DNA of 64,000 nt from Xestospongia muta (Eukaryota > Porifera > Demospongiae > Haplosclerida > Petrosiidae), in the NCBI GenBank assembly GCA_963693285.1, contig OY848918.1, positions 17,521,067-17,585,066 of the forward strand, in the 5' to 3' direction. The notes below the pieces were generated by a model. That model was given only the letters and a program-made list of their open reading frames with translations, did no database searches and was not told the DNA's origin. Positions 51,212 through 64,000 of the stretch are shown here, one piece after another. The stretch's first letter is position 1. Each line of letters starts with the position of its first letter. Both the position numbers and the translations under genes were made by a program.

Positions 51212-54200
51212 ATGGCAGATCAGACGAGGACAGGAGACCTTAGGCAACAAGTGTTGTCAATATATAATAGTTTGCTGAACGCTGTCGATGCGCTGGAGAG
51301 TCGACCTAGCGGTAGCGGGATCTCTAGATCTAGTGTACCCAGTTGTCGCGAAGCTAGTAACAGTGGGATATCAAGATTGTCAAGTGCTCTCGAACCTTCG
51401 CAGACTTCTTCCAGTTCCGAAATAAAACACTTATTCCATTATAATACCAGCTTTGGGAAACGTAGAAATTCGAAGGGAAGTGAGAGCCTAAGCAAAAAGA
51501 AAAAACTAAAAACTTGGTCACATACATTCGTTTGTTTAAGTTCCCCCACTCAAAATGAACCACCTGACAGTAAGACTAGAGCTAAGTTACAGCTAGCAAG
51601 TTTAGGAGAAAAGAGGTTGCCATTTTTTTACGATGGGGGCCCAGAAGAGCTTCATGAAGAACTCATGCAACAATATCCTAAACTGTCTTCTGGAGGTGGT
51701 TATGAGTTGCTTCGTGCCAGTGGCAATTGTAAGCTTGAAATTATTCCTGTGCCACAGGAAGGATGCTCAGTCAATTTTCTGAGGAGTGTTGTGCACAGTG
51801 CCAAAGTGTATGTTCGTCCAATACAAAGAGATTTAGACATGATCCCTTCTCCAAGTAATGTAAGTTTTATATGATGTTAAAAAAAAACAACAAATGTTTG
51901 GTTTTGTTTTATTAGCAATGGTCACCTGTATTACGACAAGAAAAATGTCTAGAATGTGGCAATCTAGTTCCCCTTCACATGTTGAGAGAGCACCTTTTAG
52001 CATGCAAGTCAACTGTTACTGGTGAGTTCATGTTTACACAAACACATATAATATAATTCACACGTAGAATGGGAGGGTCCAGTTTATATTAAGCATATAG
52101 CAGGTTTAAATTTTTGGGAGTTCTTTGCTTTTTTTGTGAAGAGGAATAGTGGTAGTTTAATACAACGATATGAGTCTGATCTAATGAGAAGCTATATCAG
52201 CTCTACACTCATAGACAATGGTGGATGGTTTGTATGCATTTCATAACAGATTATATCAGATATGTCATGGTTCATTAATTGGTCAATATACATTATGCAA
52301 ACCTACTAACTTGTGTAAAAAAATATCCTCAGGCCTATTGTTAATGAGGTTTTGTATAAGACATGTAGACTTCACTTCATGTTACACACACATACACATG
52401 TGTATGTCATATCATAGTACATCTAATATTCTATATATATTTCATATAATTATATAGATGAAGTTCAATCAGCTTATGAGTCTGATGATAAAGAGATGGT
52501 CAGTGACAATTCAGTAGGCATTGAAGCAGAAGACATGGTAATGAGCTTATAATTGCTATGTGTCAGCTACCTCATGTGTTGGCCTTTAGAGTGATGACGA
52601 TGATTCTATGCTCCAGTATGCAATCCAGGTAAGTCGTCAAGAGGCAAGTCTTACAGACCCAAGGTTAGTAGCAGGTTATGATGTATATTATTATTAATCA
52701 ACTTTTATCTAGCTATTTTCAATCTTGTGAAATTAGCAGTATTGACGAAGTTATCACTATGCTTAGACAAAATTTAATTGACAAATGCTTCACAATGGTA
52801 ATTAGTAGAACCAATGTTCTTGAAGAATTTTTTCGGAGGACTGATAAAAAGTCATTTGACCCATCAAAGAAGCTAAGAGTAAGTATGTTCTTTGATTTCA
52901 TTGACTTCCCATTACATCCATGTAGGTGGAGTTTGTTGGTGAAGATGGGATTGATACAGGTGGTCTGACTAGGGAACTGTTTACACTTCTTGTTAAGGCT
53001 ATTTCTCCTAAATATGTTCAAAATGGTTATCTTCTTCATGATTCCATTGCTCTTCGAGTAAGCATATACTAAGAACAATTCAAGTAATTAAATTTGTTAT
53101 GCAGGACCGGGTGTATTACAAATTGGGACAACTTGCATCTATGTGTTTAGTGCAAGGAGGTGCTGGATTTAACATTCTCTTTTTGGCTGTATTTGACTAT
53201 ATATGTGGTAAAGACATATCAAATATCATAATCCCTTTTGAAGACGTAATGCATCTTTAAACAAAAGAACTGATTAATGAAGTAAGTAGATATGTTCTTG
53301 TAGGATATGCATTGCATATTAATATTATTTGGTTTAGTTGTCTAAATATGTATTAGTTTCTTGACAACCATTGACTTATAACTAGAACACATGTGGATCT
53401 AAGCACATCATATATACCTTGACATGAGACTCATATAATAGCAATGTGCCACTATAGCTAATATGAAGATACTATTTTTGTGAGGTTTCATGTTAAATCT
53501 AGCATGTTTATTGCAGTAGACATGCTGTTACTTTAAACATGTAAATTGTGAGCTTGTTATATTACATGATGTCATGATATTATTTTTCATTTAATTTCAG
53601 ATACAATGTGTGTCAACATTAGATGAACTAAAGAATGTATACTCAATACACTTTGACACACTAAGTGACTGTGGTATAACAAAGCCAACCAGTTTATTAA
53701 CACTAGAAGACAAACGGGTAGTAGTCCAATCTATTGCACAGTATCATTGCTTATTAAGACATAAGGCAGAGCTCGACCAATTCAGTGATGGTCTGGCAAC
53801 ATTAGGTACCAGAGATGCCATAAGAAAGTACCCTGTTATATTGTCGAAATTTTTCACCAACTGTAACATCACACTTACAGCAGGTAAGAAAATTCATATG
53901 CACAATAAATCTGTATAGACAGCAAGTGTTTGTATGTATTCTAAGAGATCATTACGTTGTTATGATGACTGTTATTATACTATGCAGACTTGATAAAGAA
54001 TCTCTTTAAGAGGGTCATCTATTCTGAGGTTGGCTGCAATGAGAGGACGAGAGAAGAATGTACTTACATCTATTTCATAGATTACTTGGAAGAATGTGAA
54101 AAAGGTATACAAGATTTACACTTTTTGTTTGCTGTGTGTATACAAATATTTATTGTGTAATGTATGTATATAGTCTTGTATATGAGTGTCTTATCTACAT

Positions 54201-55403
54201 TCTCTTGCATGGTTGTAGCTGAATCCATTAAAGAACTCAAAGATATCCCTCATGAAAAGAGTAAGTTTGGGATATTTTTGTGTGAAAGGAGGGGTGATAA
54301 ACCACATAAATAGGTCTAATGACTGCCATACATAAGTGTGAAGAAGCCTTTGTGGTTTTGAAGGGACCACATTTTGCATTTTTAAGGTGGTTACAGTACT
54401 AGTGACAATTATAGTGGATTGGTTTAGCACAGGGTTAACAAGCTTATAATTGAAACTATTGTAAAATGACTATTTGATGGTACTGTTGTTACTGCTAGCA
54501 ACAAAACTTGCTATGTTTCAAAACTGAAAAGTTAAACTGAGAGAAGCCACCCAAATATGAAGTCAATAGCTTTAATTAGTCACGCCCAATGCAAAGTGCT
54601 TGCAGTAGGAGTAATCATATTCATTGGGTGCTATGTACATTAGCAGTTATTTTATGTGTATGTTAATTTCATTTGTCATCTCCAAAAGTCACTTACAAGG
54701 ATACAAAAAAAAATGACAGTGGACATATATATATACATGCATGCATGAGGCCCAAAAAAATCTTAGAACCATCTGACATGCAGACAAATTATGCATAGAA
54801 GTACTAAACTCACTGTTGCCACTTTGTTATTTTTAGAATGAAGTTTTGTCAAGAGGTTAGAAGTAATTGATAAGGTGTCATTTCTGCACATAACGCGTTT
54901 TTAGCGCTACATTCAATATTGTCCAGAAACGATTGTACTTTTATCTGGCAAATGGTTGATTAAGGCACTACGTAAATTTGTTGATCATCTGTTACTAAAA
55001 AGAGTCAAAGAGAGCTTCATTACTGTATTGTCAAAATAACTAAAATCCCAATTTATGTATTGGTAGTACTCATTGATAGACCTGCCTTAATGAAATTATT
55101 TAATGTATTTGTTATTGCAATTACTGGGTTGATGTAGCTGGCACTTTACCGTGACTGTTTCATTTTATAGAGATAAAGGTGACCTTGCATTCAATTCTCA
55201 ACTTTTTTTCTGGAGCAGAAGAAATTCCACCCATGGGATTTCCACGTGATCCTGTACTGTGTTTTAATGCCAGTGATCTTTACCCAACAGCGTCCACATG
55301 TGCCATTGAGCTGACGTTACCAACCCAATATAGCGATTATGAGTCTTTTAAAGATGCAATGGATGTGGCACTCACATGTCACGGTGGTTTTGGAAAGAGT
55401 TAA
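51212..55403 (+). pseudogene. HECT E3 ubiquitin ligase with UBZ and UIM, copy B, nonsense codon
   Basis: Exons as in A: 51212-51859, 51916-52021, 52458-52537, 52590-52663, 52713-52878, 52926-53057, 53105-53281, 53601-53883, 53988-54104, 54219-54260, 55171-55403. Without the stop the spliced length would be 685 codons. The UBZ-type finger and UIM are conserved. The last exon is complete: IPPMGFP, then PTASTC with the ubiquitin-accepting cysteine at 55299-55301, then a GFG motif near the end, as in active HECT C-lobes. Exon 7 has TAA at 53258-53260 where A has CAA, ending the protein near residue 453 before the C-lobe, and also a Trp to Arg change at its second codon. The lesion is different from that of A, so each copy lost function separately. 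Confidence 0.8.
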
Positions 55404-55603
55404 CTGTTCTGTTACAATATGCATGTGCTACATTATCTCTTAAACTATGCACTCTCAGTATTTCTCATCATCAGTATTCATAATCGGTTACTTCATTTGT
55501 CACTTATCAATATATACATAATGATTTGGTGATCAATTTTGATTTGTGATATTCAATGTCTGGTGTCAAAATTAACAGATTTGGAAAGGGTATATTCTAA
55601 TTA

Positions 55604-56363
55604 TTAACATAATCTGTTCTTCACAAAACCAACTGTTGCTGAATACAAGTCAATGCCATAGTTGGTTGAGGGAGAAAGTACTTGAACTGCTTCCTGTAGC
55701 TCAGAATAATCATTTTCATTCAGAGGACATTCTATAGCAGGAACAATAATTTCATTAGGAGTACTCAGATCATCTTCTGTTGATAACGGACCATCCCAGT
55801 CAACTCCATATAGTTGTGCCTCCTCCTGTTGAAAGAAACAAGATTAGTCAAGCGCATATAGACATTTGTTAACACAAAATATAATAGATAATGTACTGTT
55901 ATTGTGCTCTACGGGTTATATGGCATGAGAGGTGAGGTCAAGAGACTGATACAGCATGAGGCAAAGCTGAGTACTGTATCAGTCTTGAGACCATAACCCA
56001 AGTAACCTGTATAACACTAACAGTACATTATCTGGTTTACCATTACTTGAACTGTACTTTCATTTCTTGTCAGTTTTACTGTTTGAATTCATTTGTTGCT
56101 ATGTGTTACTAAGCACAAGCCAATTAATTTAAGGAAGCAACTAAAGAGAATTGGAAAGTGTGAAAAGGAAAGGAAACCCGAGCAGGAAAGGAAGATATGG
56201 TCAACCTAGATAGCCAGCATGAAACATTCCTTAGAAAACAATCAATAATCTCAATGAAAATTAATGTTAGTATCATATTGAACGTGCAATATCAGTCATA
56301 TAGAACGCTTTCTGCTTTATGGAAATATAGAATGGGCGGTGTCTTTAATCCATCCATGCAAGT

Positions 56364-56417
<54 letters not shown>

Positions 56418-57739
56418 AAAATACCTCTGTTAGCTCATCAGGTGGAGGTTGTCTACATAGTCCACTAATCCAAAGCTGCATTGGACTAAGATATCCTTCA
56501 GATGACAGAGGATGGTTGTTCCAAGCATCCTGAAAGAGACGTAATGCAGAGTTTATTCGTCGTATATATACATAATGGAGACAAAAGAGATGTACTTCAT
56601 CATCAATATCCAATATGTCCTGATCCTCCATATAGTGAAAGAGTTGGTAGAAAAGAATAGTACATTGCAGAAATACATCACGCCAGAGTCTCTCAATTCT
56701 TTGGTTGTGAACACTGCGTCCAGTGATGAAGCTACCTCGACCTGGACCTCTGAGAGGATGTTGAAGCATGAATGCTGCAACACGTACATTTTCACCACCT
56801 CTATCTGAACGTACTCTACTTGGCAGTCCAGTGATTCTTACTTGGTCAACAAATAGTTGCAGGACAGTTTCTGCTCGATTATTGTCAGCGCAATGTAGGT
56901 ATATTATTCTACGACTGAATCCATCAATACATCCATGAATGACAAACCTCCATCTATAAATTAAATAGAAAACGATTATAGACCCAATTATGATATAAAT
57001 GTGATAATTGTAACTGATTAAGTAGATAATGACTTCACCTGATCAATTTATGATTGCTATCTATGTGATATAGAGACCTTGGTGCTGCCACTCTGTATTC
57101 TCGCCTATGAAGACATCTCAATTGACGCATCATTGTTCCTTCAGGACAGATTCTTCTTTGGGAGTCTCTGATTCTCCACTGTTGTATTCTAAACCCTTGA
57201 GATAATAGATGCCCATTCATTTGACGGTATCCGCACATGGGGAATTGATCATGAATGCTTTTTATCAGTCTGTCCAAGTCGTTGTCTGTTACTTCTGAAT
57301 ACTGGGAACGAATAGAAAGACCATACTGGGACAGTCTTCTGTGAAGAGTTCTCACAGATACCCCAAGCATATCTGACATTTGGGGGACAGTGAAGTGATT
57401 TTCAACGAGATACAACAATTGCTGTCTTGGAATAACAAATCTAGGCCGGCCAATGAGTCCATTGTACTCAACTGGGGGTGAAGATTGCTCTGTATTTTCT
57501 GAAGCACGATCTCTGACGTTCTTAAGTATGTCAAGAGCAAACCTAATAAAGTTGAGTCCTGCCTGTTCATTCAAACTTAGTACTCTTATACTTTCTGCAA
57601 CAATAAATTCTCGATAAACAAGCTCCAAACAGAGTAAAGATGATTCTAAAACATCAAAGCATATGTTTCTTCCGTCTGAGAGAGCTTCAAAGTTGCTAGT
57701 GATCCGCCTAAGAGCATTTATACTCCACTCAGAAGACAT
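55604..57739 (-). CDS. IS3EU-type DDE transposase, copy B
   Basis: Exons 57039-57739, 56425-56953 and 55604-55825 on the minus strand, same splice sites and length (483 aa) as copy A. Only a few substitutions were noticed (for example LRGPGRG for LRGLGRG). HTH regions and the DDE residues are all kept, and no stop or frameshift was found. Intron 2 contains a longer (TA)n tract (about 56370-56414) than in A. The open frames in both copies suggest recent activity or selection. Confidence 0.85.
55887..56032. mobile_element. 146-bp hairpin MITE nested in transposon B
   Basis: Same element and position as 41523-41668 in A, with ends gataatgtactgtta and taacagtacattatc. Confidence 0.75.
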
Positions 57740-57827
57740 AGTTCACTTTAGCCCCGCACCAAGTAAAGTAGAATACCTGGGTACGAGGCTGAATTCACTT
57801 ATACTGAACCCGGAAATCCGTTAATGC

Positions 57828-59243
57828 TGGGTACTCTATGCTTCGATACTGGTATTGAGTACACAACACCCATTTTTAATTAACAATAGTGTAATAACAG
57901 TTAATATTTGTGACAGCCAAATGACTACCTGGTGATTGCGCATGCACAGACTGCTTTAATAATTATAATTAAATAAGAGTTGTTAGATTGATATGATTAA
58001 ACTAAGGAAATATGATAAATAAATGTTAAAGTTTAATATATAATAATATGTCATGAGAGAGAGAGAGAGGAGACAGAGATAAAGCAGGCCGAAGACAGAT
58101 AATGAAGCATGATAATTGAACAATGAAGCTCATGCATACAGATAATGAGGAGTCGATAAGGTTGTATATACTAGTGGTATTATAAGTCTGATCAACTTCA
58201 GATTGCCACGATAACACGAACATGGTGATGACATTCTGTATTCAATTTATACTTTATTTTTCAAGACTTTGAGAGGACTCCAACTCTTGACAAATAGATT
58301 TAAAGGTTTTTAGCAAGGGGAGTCATCAGTCTTGAACTCACCTTGCTAGTTAATTTAAGTCATTGTCTTTTTATGCTTACTCTGACTCAATGGAAATATT
58401 CTTCTGTGTAGAGTTTGCACAAATACAACATTTCTGACATTTAAGGAACAATGATGTCATCGTCAATTAGGTACATTGAACAATATTGTTGTCTTGAAAT
58501 AACAAATATACATGTACATGTACCTGTGTTAAACTATAGATAAACACTACTGCTCTTGGAACATTTACATTTCACTCTGAAGACATTCAAATTCCCTAAT
58601 ATCTGGAGCCAGCCCCCTCAACCCAACCCCTGTATTTATCAACCATACAATCTTGTAACAGTCTTTACTTTGCTCCAAAGACTTTATCCTATTTCTAAAA
58701 GATATCTGTCCTATTTAAAGTAGACCATCATTTTACACAATTAAAAATTATAATCTTATCACTTTGAAAACACTATACTGATTTCTAAAAATTAAAAGAA
58801 CTCAAGCTCAGTATTGTATCTGTAAAAAACCTTACTCTTTTTTAAATAGACCATCAGTTTACCAGCCAAAAAATACTTTACATTGATAGATACTATACAA
58901 CTTAAAAAAACACAACCGTATTGAATATTATCACACCAGCCAAAAAATACTTTACATTGATAGATACTATACAACTTAAAAAAACACAACCGTATTGAAT
59001 ATTATCACATTAAAAGACACAATCTTACTTCTTAAGACACTACCCTACTTCAAAATAGACTATCTTTTGCACAAAAGGACTACCCTTTTTAAATGCTACT
59101 ACATTGAAAACCACTACCCTATTTTTAAAAATCCACTACCCTATTTTTAAAAACTACCACCATATTTAAAACTTGACTACCCTCTGTAAGATTTCACTAG
59201 CCTCTCTTTAATGTGGTTATTTTGGCACTAATCACCTCTCATA
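57828..59243. repeat. Terminal inverted repeat, right, transposon B
   Basis: Reverse complement of 46314-47715, including the ~75-bp direct duplication at about 58861-59010 that is also present in A. Confidence 0.8.
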
Positions 59244-59894
59244 TTGTTTCTCAAATGAAATGCTGGAATACAAAAAACTAAGGCCACTCAATAAAAATAG
59301 AACATAGTTAGCTATGCAAACAACTTGTTGATATAATCATAATCAAGACTTCTGATTAGTATTTAACAAACTATATTAATCAGAGCTTTATCAGCATTCT
59401 GGTAGATTGTAAATATATGAGAACAGTGAGTGAATAAATGTGAGCGTGGTATTAAATCTTAAAATGATTCCAGAAAATGCATTTTACAAATGCCACATCA
59501 AAAAAAATTCATAAAAATATTGTCCTGCAAAATAGATAAGTTACATAATAGATATGAACTGGCTTTGTTAGAATTATTCAGTAACATTGTTATTAGATCA
59601 ACAAATGTACACATCATGTCAGTAATATCAACAATTTATTATTATCAGGAGATGACGCAGAAAAGGAAACAAACTCCTACACTATTGATTAAAATCACAC
59701 AAGAATTTGTGATATTAAATTTAGACCATCCCATGTATTATAGTTCAACCAACATCATACTATAATGATGATACAGTGTGTAGTGATGTGATAATTATTG
59801 GATCTTAGACTTATTTATAAAAACACACTGTATATGAAAGATAGGCTTTACTGTTGATATATATATATGTAAATATTGAGAGCTAGTAACTTAC
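59244..59894. other. Right flank of transposon B, no gene
   Basis: This does not match the continuation of the inverted arm (which would be the reverse complement of sequence left of 15674). A plus-strand frame at 59490-59765 has no known motif. No further ankyrin exon is visible on the minus strand. Confidence 0.5.
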
Positions 59895-60167
59895 CCATCC
59901 TGGATTATGATAGTTTACATCAGCACCCTGTTCAATAGTAGATTTGACTTCTTCAATGTTTCCATTATAAGCTGCCCAGAACACTTGTTCATTCTATTAT
60001 AAAGACAACATGTATCATGTAGTGTAGTTTAGTGAGTATACAGATCAGCCCTTATAACTAAAAGACAATAACACTGATATGTGAGTTTAGTTAGTATCAC
60101 AGTTATATATAGGGATAATGACATAGTAATAGAAAGATTATAGACTTACTAGCCAATCCTGAGACAT
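59895..60167 (-). CDS. First two exons of an ankyrin-repeat gene (partial)
   Basis: Exon 1, 60150-60167, encodes MSQDWL and ends at gtaagt; exon 2, 59895-59993, follows a taatag acceptor and encodes 33 residues with VFWAAYNGNIEEVKSTIEQG and ADVNYHNPGW, then gtaagt. Both are phase 0. The second exon is an ankyrin repeat (alanine-rich first helix, NGN turn, G-A-D-V-N end), a protein-binding module. Next exons should lie at lower coordinates, but transposon B starts 650 bp away and no further repeat was found before it, so the gene is probably cut or its next exon lies beyond the element. Confidence 0.65.
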
Positions 60168-63100
60168 TTTGAAAAGCGCTGGTCCTTCTTATCGTTAGCT
60201 GTCACTGTTCTTATGTCAGGTGTCTAAAGATAACATAGGAAGTAGGTGATATAGATAGTAATAACTGTATACTACATTAGAATGAGGAACTCTACTAACT
60301 AAATTAACTGTAACCTAATTATAGTAAGATAGAGTATAGTGTCTGTCTACTAACTACTACTATATGTAATATACATATACTCACACTATGTATGTACTGT
60401 GCTGGTATAAGTGGTGTAAGTATCACACACCCATAATTACTTGCTAGTCAACTTCCAGACGTTTGAAAATGATGGAGAACAAAGACAAATGTTTAGATAA
60501 ACTTTCCTGTCTTTAGTAAAAAAATGTTGTGAAACTAATACAATCACAGTTATGTTCCAAGTTAAAGAATTTTGGGTCAATACATTAGTTAGTCTTGCAT
60601 TGCTGTCCACTTTGCATAGAGCAAATGCAGTATGGGGATAGCAACTCCAAACAAGAGATTAATATTAATTTCATGTTAAAGAGCAAAGTATCTATGTTCA
60701 CAACAGCTATTTAAGTACAGTGAAGTCAGTATCATAAACTACACAATTATGTATGACTAATATTGTTGACATAATAAATCCTGTTTCAGTTTAACACTAT
60801 ATTGGTTTTTCCATATGCCTCGTGAGGTCTGTTACTTGATAACTACAAACATAATGCCATTAGTCATTATTGTGTCATAATATTATATTATTTCATTAGG
60901 TTCTTTGGAAGAGGAGATTGTAATAGAAATTATTTCATTCAATTAGAATTATTGTGACAGTATCATCTTTAAACAACAATCACATATTTTTTTTACTTCT
61001 ATAGTTATATGTCAATAAGTCTATTAGCTAGATCTCCAAAAATGAAAATTCATTTCATTAACATAATTATTATCATATACTTCTACAATATACTATCAAT
61101 ATCATTATTATAAAGGACACATGTATCAATGTGACACTAATTCTTTCAAATATATTCTTAGATAATCAAAGCACTAACAAGACATCAGTACAACATATAA
61201 TCATGTACATTGAAATGATAGTAATGGTGTTTTAAGCTGTACATATTTATATAATACATCTATAATTCTGTAAGAGTTAAGAATGAGTTTGACATTGTAA
61301 CCATCAAAGAAATTAATGCAATCCTTTAGGCAAATTATGCTTGTAAAGCAGCAAAAGGCAGGCTTACTTCCAGTGAGAAGTACCAGTTACTAACAAATCA
61401 CTTTACGCCAGATGTAAGATACAACTTTCTCCCAGTGCCAATAACCACTCTTTTCAACATAAATGGTTAAGACAGTTTCAGCCTTGGTTAGTATATAGCA
61501 AGCGAGAGAATGGTAGGTATTGCCTCCTATCTGTCCTTTTGCCATGGGTACCAAGGAAGTGAGTGTGGTGTGCTAGTATGATGACCATTGACCAACTTCA
61601 ACAAAGCATTGGAGTTGCTCAATAAGCATTGACAGAAATTGTAACAGAAATATTCTCACTGTTGTAATGACTGTATTAGCTAATGATATTAAGAAATCAT
61701 AAAAACGTTTTTCTTTTAGGTACCAGCTAAAAAATGAAAAACACAATATGAATGCCCTCTGAAATTTTTTGGGAAAGTTCTGAGGATCAAAGAAAGAGCC
61801 TCTTTGAAAGGTTTTGGAGGTCAGGTGGCTTTAATGTTTGTTCAAAAAGTATACATCTGTTGTTGCATGAAAATATTTGAAATAATAAAGCAATATACCC
61901 TCCCTACAATGTTCATCATCTCGTTGATTTAGAAGTAGAAGGTACTTTGTCAGTAATGTTTCAATCTTGAGCAAATATGTAAGACTGCTTTTCTATGTAT
62001 CCATGCAGTGTCCAATGGTAGATTGGATCATGCACTTAAAGCCCAATCTAAAGTTGAAGGTTCACTGCATACTGACCAACATGGGCACCATAGACATGGT
62101 AACAAAACAAGACTGAAGTGATTCTAACTCTCTCTCTCTCTCTCATAGCATCAAGAGGATCATGTGAAGTCAGATCCAGTATTCTCAAATACTCAGCATA
62201 TTTTGTTCAACATGATTAGAGTAATCTTATATCAATGACAAGACATCAAAATCTATTCAATGTAACAAAAATGACAATAGATGACTTCATTTCATGTGAC
62301 AATTTTTACCAGACTGTCAGCAATTTTATTTGTCAACACCAAGAAAGAAAAGATATAATAGCTGAGAATGTGCAATGGATAAATGATGATCCTCTAACCT
62401 TTCAGGATCATTAAACACTAAATTATTTAGAGCAATGGAACAAATTTGATTTAAGAAGAGGAAATATAGACCTCCAAACATGGGCAGGATTGAAACATTA
62501 CCACTCTATCGTAGTCCTTGAAAGATTAAATTGTGACACAAAAAATAGTTATAGTCTCTTTGAGTTTATACCTCTAATTTATCATCCTTTTTATCATGGA
62601 CTTGTAAGTGGAAAGGATTTTAAGACTGAAATGATGATGATGAAGGTTCTCTTTAAAACATATTTTATTGTGCTATGCTAAAAGTGTTTTTTTAAATAGC
62701 ATTATATTAAAGTTGATCACCATAATGTTTAACCCTTCGTGGTTACAGTCAAGCATTCTTGTGGCTTTAGCTTGTATTGAGATTTTATACAAATGACTTC
62801 AAAGGGTTGTTAATTACAAGTAACATGATGTGGTTAGACCACTACGGCTCTCAGTATTTAATTATGTCTAAGTTTTCGAGCTCTATTTGGTGACATTTAA
62901 ACGTCAATTGTAGAGTGTCCCACAAAGTATAAGTAATATGCCTACTAAAAATAATCAAAATTTTTCAATTTTAAAATATATATTGCCTCAAAACATGTAC
63001 ATGTACCCATTATGTAGATACACAAACAAATAGCAAATTATTAAGGTTATGTAATATTTTAAATAGGTTACACAATGACTAAATACAATAGAAACTACAA

Positions 63101-63904
63101 GCAATAGTATTAGTTAAAACTATTTTCATTATACATGTATAATAATGACACTTAAACCAATGGTATACTTTTCATGAAGGATTTTGTTGCATATAAAAAC
63201 CTGTCTTTGTATTAGTAGTTTTGTCACTTTTATCAAACTAAATCAGCCTCTGACGATTCTTCCTTCAACCAGTCATGGTAAGTTATAGGTATATTAGTTT
63301 TAATAGATGCTTTCTTAGCTGTATATATGTATAAGGTTTACATCACCTGCTAGTATAAATAGGAATTTTTCATACAAACTGTTCAAGCTAATAGTACTTT
63401 ACTAGTTCAAGGTAATGTTTATAGAGCAAAATAGCATTTTTGCTATTCTGGATTAACAATGTTATAAGCTATAGAGAATAAAAGAAAGGAAAAAAGGTAG
63501 ATATCACTATATCAGTGCATATCAAATCTCAGATACTCTGAATTTGCTGTCACATATTACAGAATAGAGTTCACAAATATGCAAGAGATGTTTAGGGCTT
63601 CCTTGCTCACAGAAAATCCCAAGTTAAAATAATAGATTGGTAGTACTGTACATTTACAGTTACACTAACTAATATTGGTATGTAGATATTATTTACTAAC
63701 CTGTGACACTCTTTTCTTTAGCTGTTGTAATTTATCCATTGGAACTGCTACAACATTGTTTGGATCCATTGAGAGCTGTCTTTTTGCACGGACTTTAGCA
63801 CGCCATGCATTAGCAATGGTTGCTGGAGAATAGTTAACAATAGCAGGATTACTAATGGACTCATGTCTGTCTTGATCATCTTCTTTACTACTCATTCGAT
63901 CCAT
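60149..63904 (-). CDS. Possible two-exon small charged protein gene
   Basis: Exon 1 is 63701-63904 (68 codons, start at 63904 or the second ATG at 63895), with a charged sequence including PATIANAWRAKVRAKRQLS and MDKLQQLKKRVSQ, then a gttagt donor. A phase-0 acceptor at 60223 opens a frame with TPDIRTVTANDKKDQRFSK that stops at 60149-60151, giving 92 aa. This exon overlaps the ankyrin start codon in another frame, so alternatively the 60223 exon is only the ankyrin gene's 5' leader, and exon 1 belongs to a different splice form. The 3.5-kb intron contains the hAT relic. No family recognised. Confidence 0.4.
60224..61321. other. No gene recognised
   Basis: AT-rich sequence, intronic if the small minus-strand gene is real. 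Nothing else seen. Confidence 0.4.
61322..61551 (+). pseudogene. hAT-type transposase relic (TTF-finger region)
   Basis: Two frames together give SSEKYQLLTNHFTPDVRYNF and then KWLRQFQPWLVYSKRENGRY followed by C. The pattern of KYxLLTNHF, a basic WLxxFxWLVYSK block and GxYC is the TTF-type zinc-finger start of hAT transposases and their domesticated relatives (ZMYM/DUF4371 proteins). A stop and a frameshift lie between the two blocks, and the rest of the transposase is not clear downstream. Confidence 0.65.
62271..62681 (+). pseudogene. Unassigned coding relic with one in-frame stop
   Basis: From ATG at 62271 one frame runs ~136 codons with a single stop (TAA, 62412-62414) and protein-like composition: DNFYQTVSNFICQHQERKD, then after the stop LQTWAGLKHYHSIVVLERL and PFYHGLVSGKDFKTE. 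It could be a further piece of the hAT relic 700 bp upstream or an unrelated gene remnant. I do not recognise the family. Confidence 0.4.
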
Positions 63905-64000
63905 AGCATTTATTACAACTGCAGCTATACGTGACGACAGACAGAGAAAGAGAAGAGTAAACTAGTGAAAGGTATACTTTCGATACTGTACTTGTGCATG

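Overview
The window looks like nuclear DNA of an early-branching animal, most likely a demosponge close to Amphimedon. The reasons are high A+T content, small GT-AG introns, a secreted fibrinogen-related protein of the type expanded in sponges and cnidarians, a decayed beta-helix receptor-like gene, the start of an ankyrin gene, and many eukaryotic DNA-transposon relics. The organism assignment is an inference from gene style; no database search was possible.

Layout. (1) 1-15673: gene-poor flank with a piggyBac relic, a MITE, a (GA)n-bearing tandem repeat, a LINE tail, a broken beta-helix/multi-TM gene and a long hairpin. (2) 15674-21058: left arm of a large inverted duplication, with an intact single-exon fibrinogen-related gene (minus) and a penultimate exon of an unknown gene (plus). 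(3) 21059-28014: spacer between the arms, with a tandem repeat, the unknown gene's last exon, a second piggyBac relic, a 200-N gap and a LINE reverse-transcriptase fragment. (4) 28015-46313: right arm, split by transposon A at 31880-44856; its fibrinogen-related gene is frameshifted. (5) 46314-59243: transposon B, a second copy of A in the same orientation. (6) 59244-64000: flank with the first exons of an ankyrin gene, a small minus-strand gene, a hAT relic and an unassigned coding relic.

The main result is the pair of ~13 kb transposons A and B. Each has ~1.4 kb terminal inverted repeats ending TAT...ATA. Each carries an apparently intact three-exon DDE transposase (483 aa by hand splicing) with IS3-like organisation, and a convergent eleven-exon HECT ubiquitin ligase gene with a RAD18-like UBZ zinc finger and a UIM. 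For A, the paralogous left arm is an uninterrupted empty site, so a 6-bp target duplication (gtttac) can be read directly. These traits fit the eukaryotic IS3EU superfamily as I recall it. The cargo is broken differently in the two copies: A has lost the HECT catalytic cysteine through a 133-bp deletion, and B has a nonsense codon upstream of it. The transposase looks intact in both.

Order of events, inferred: a 243-bp palindromic MITE inserted first; the locus was then duplicated in inverted orientation; transposon A jumped into the MITE in the right arm, about 120 bp upstream of the fibrinogen-related start codon. Transposon B starts exactly where right-arm homology ends and has no target duplication, which suggests recombination or an assembly join at B.
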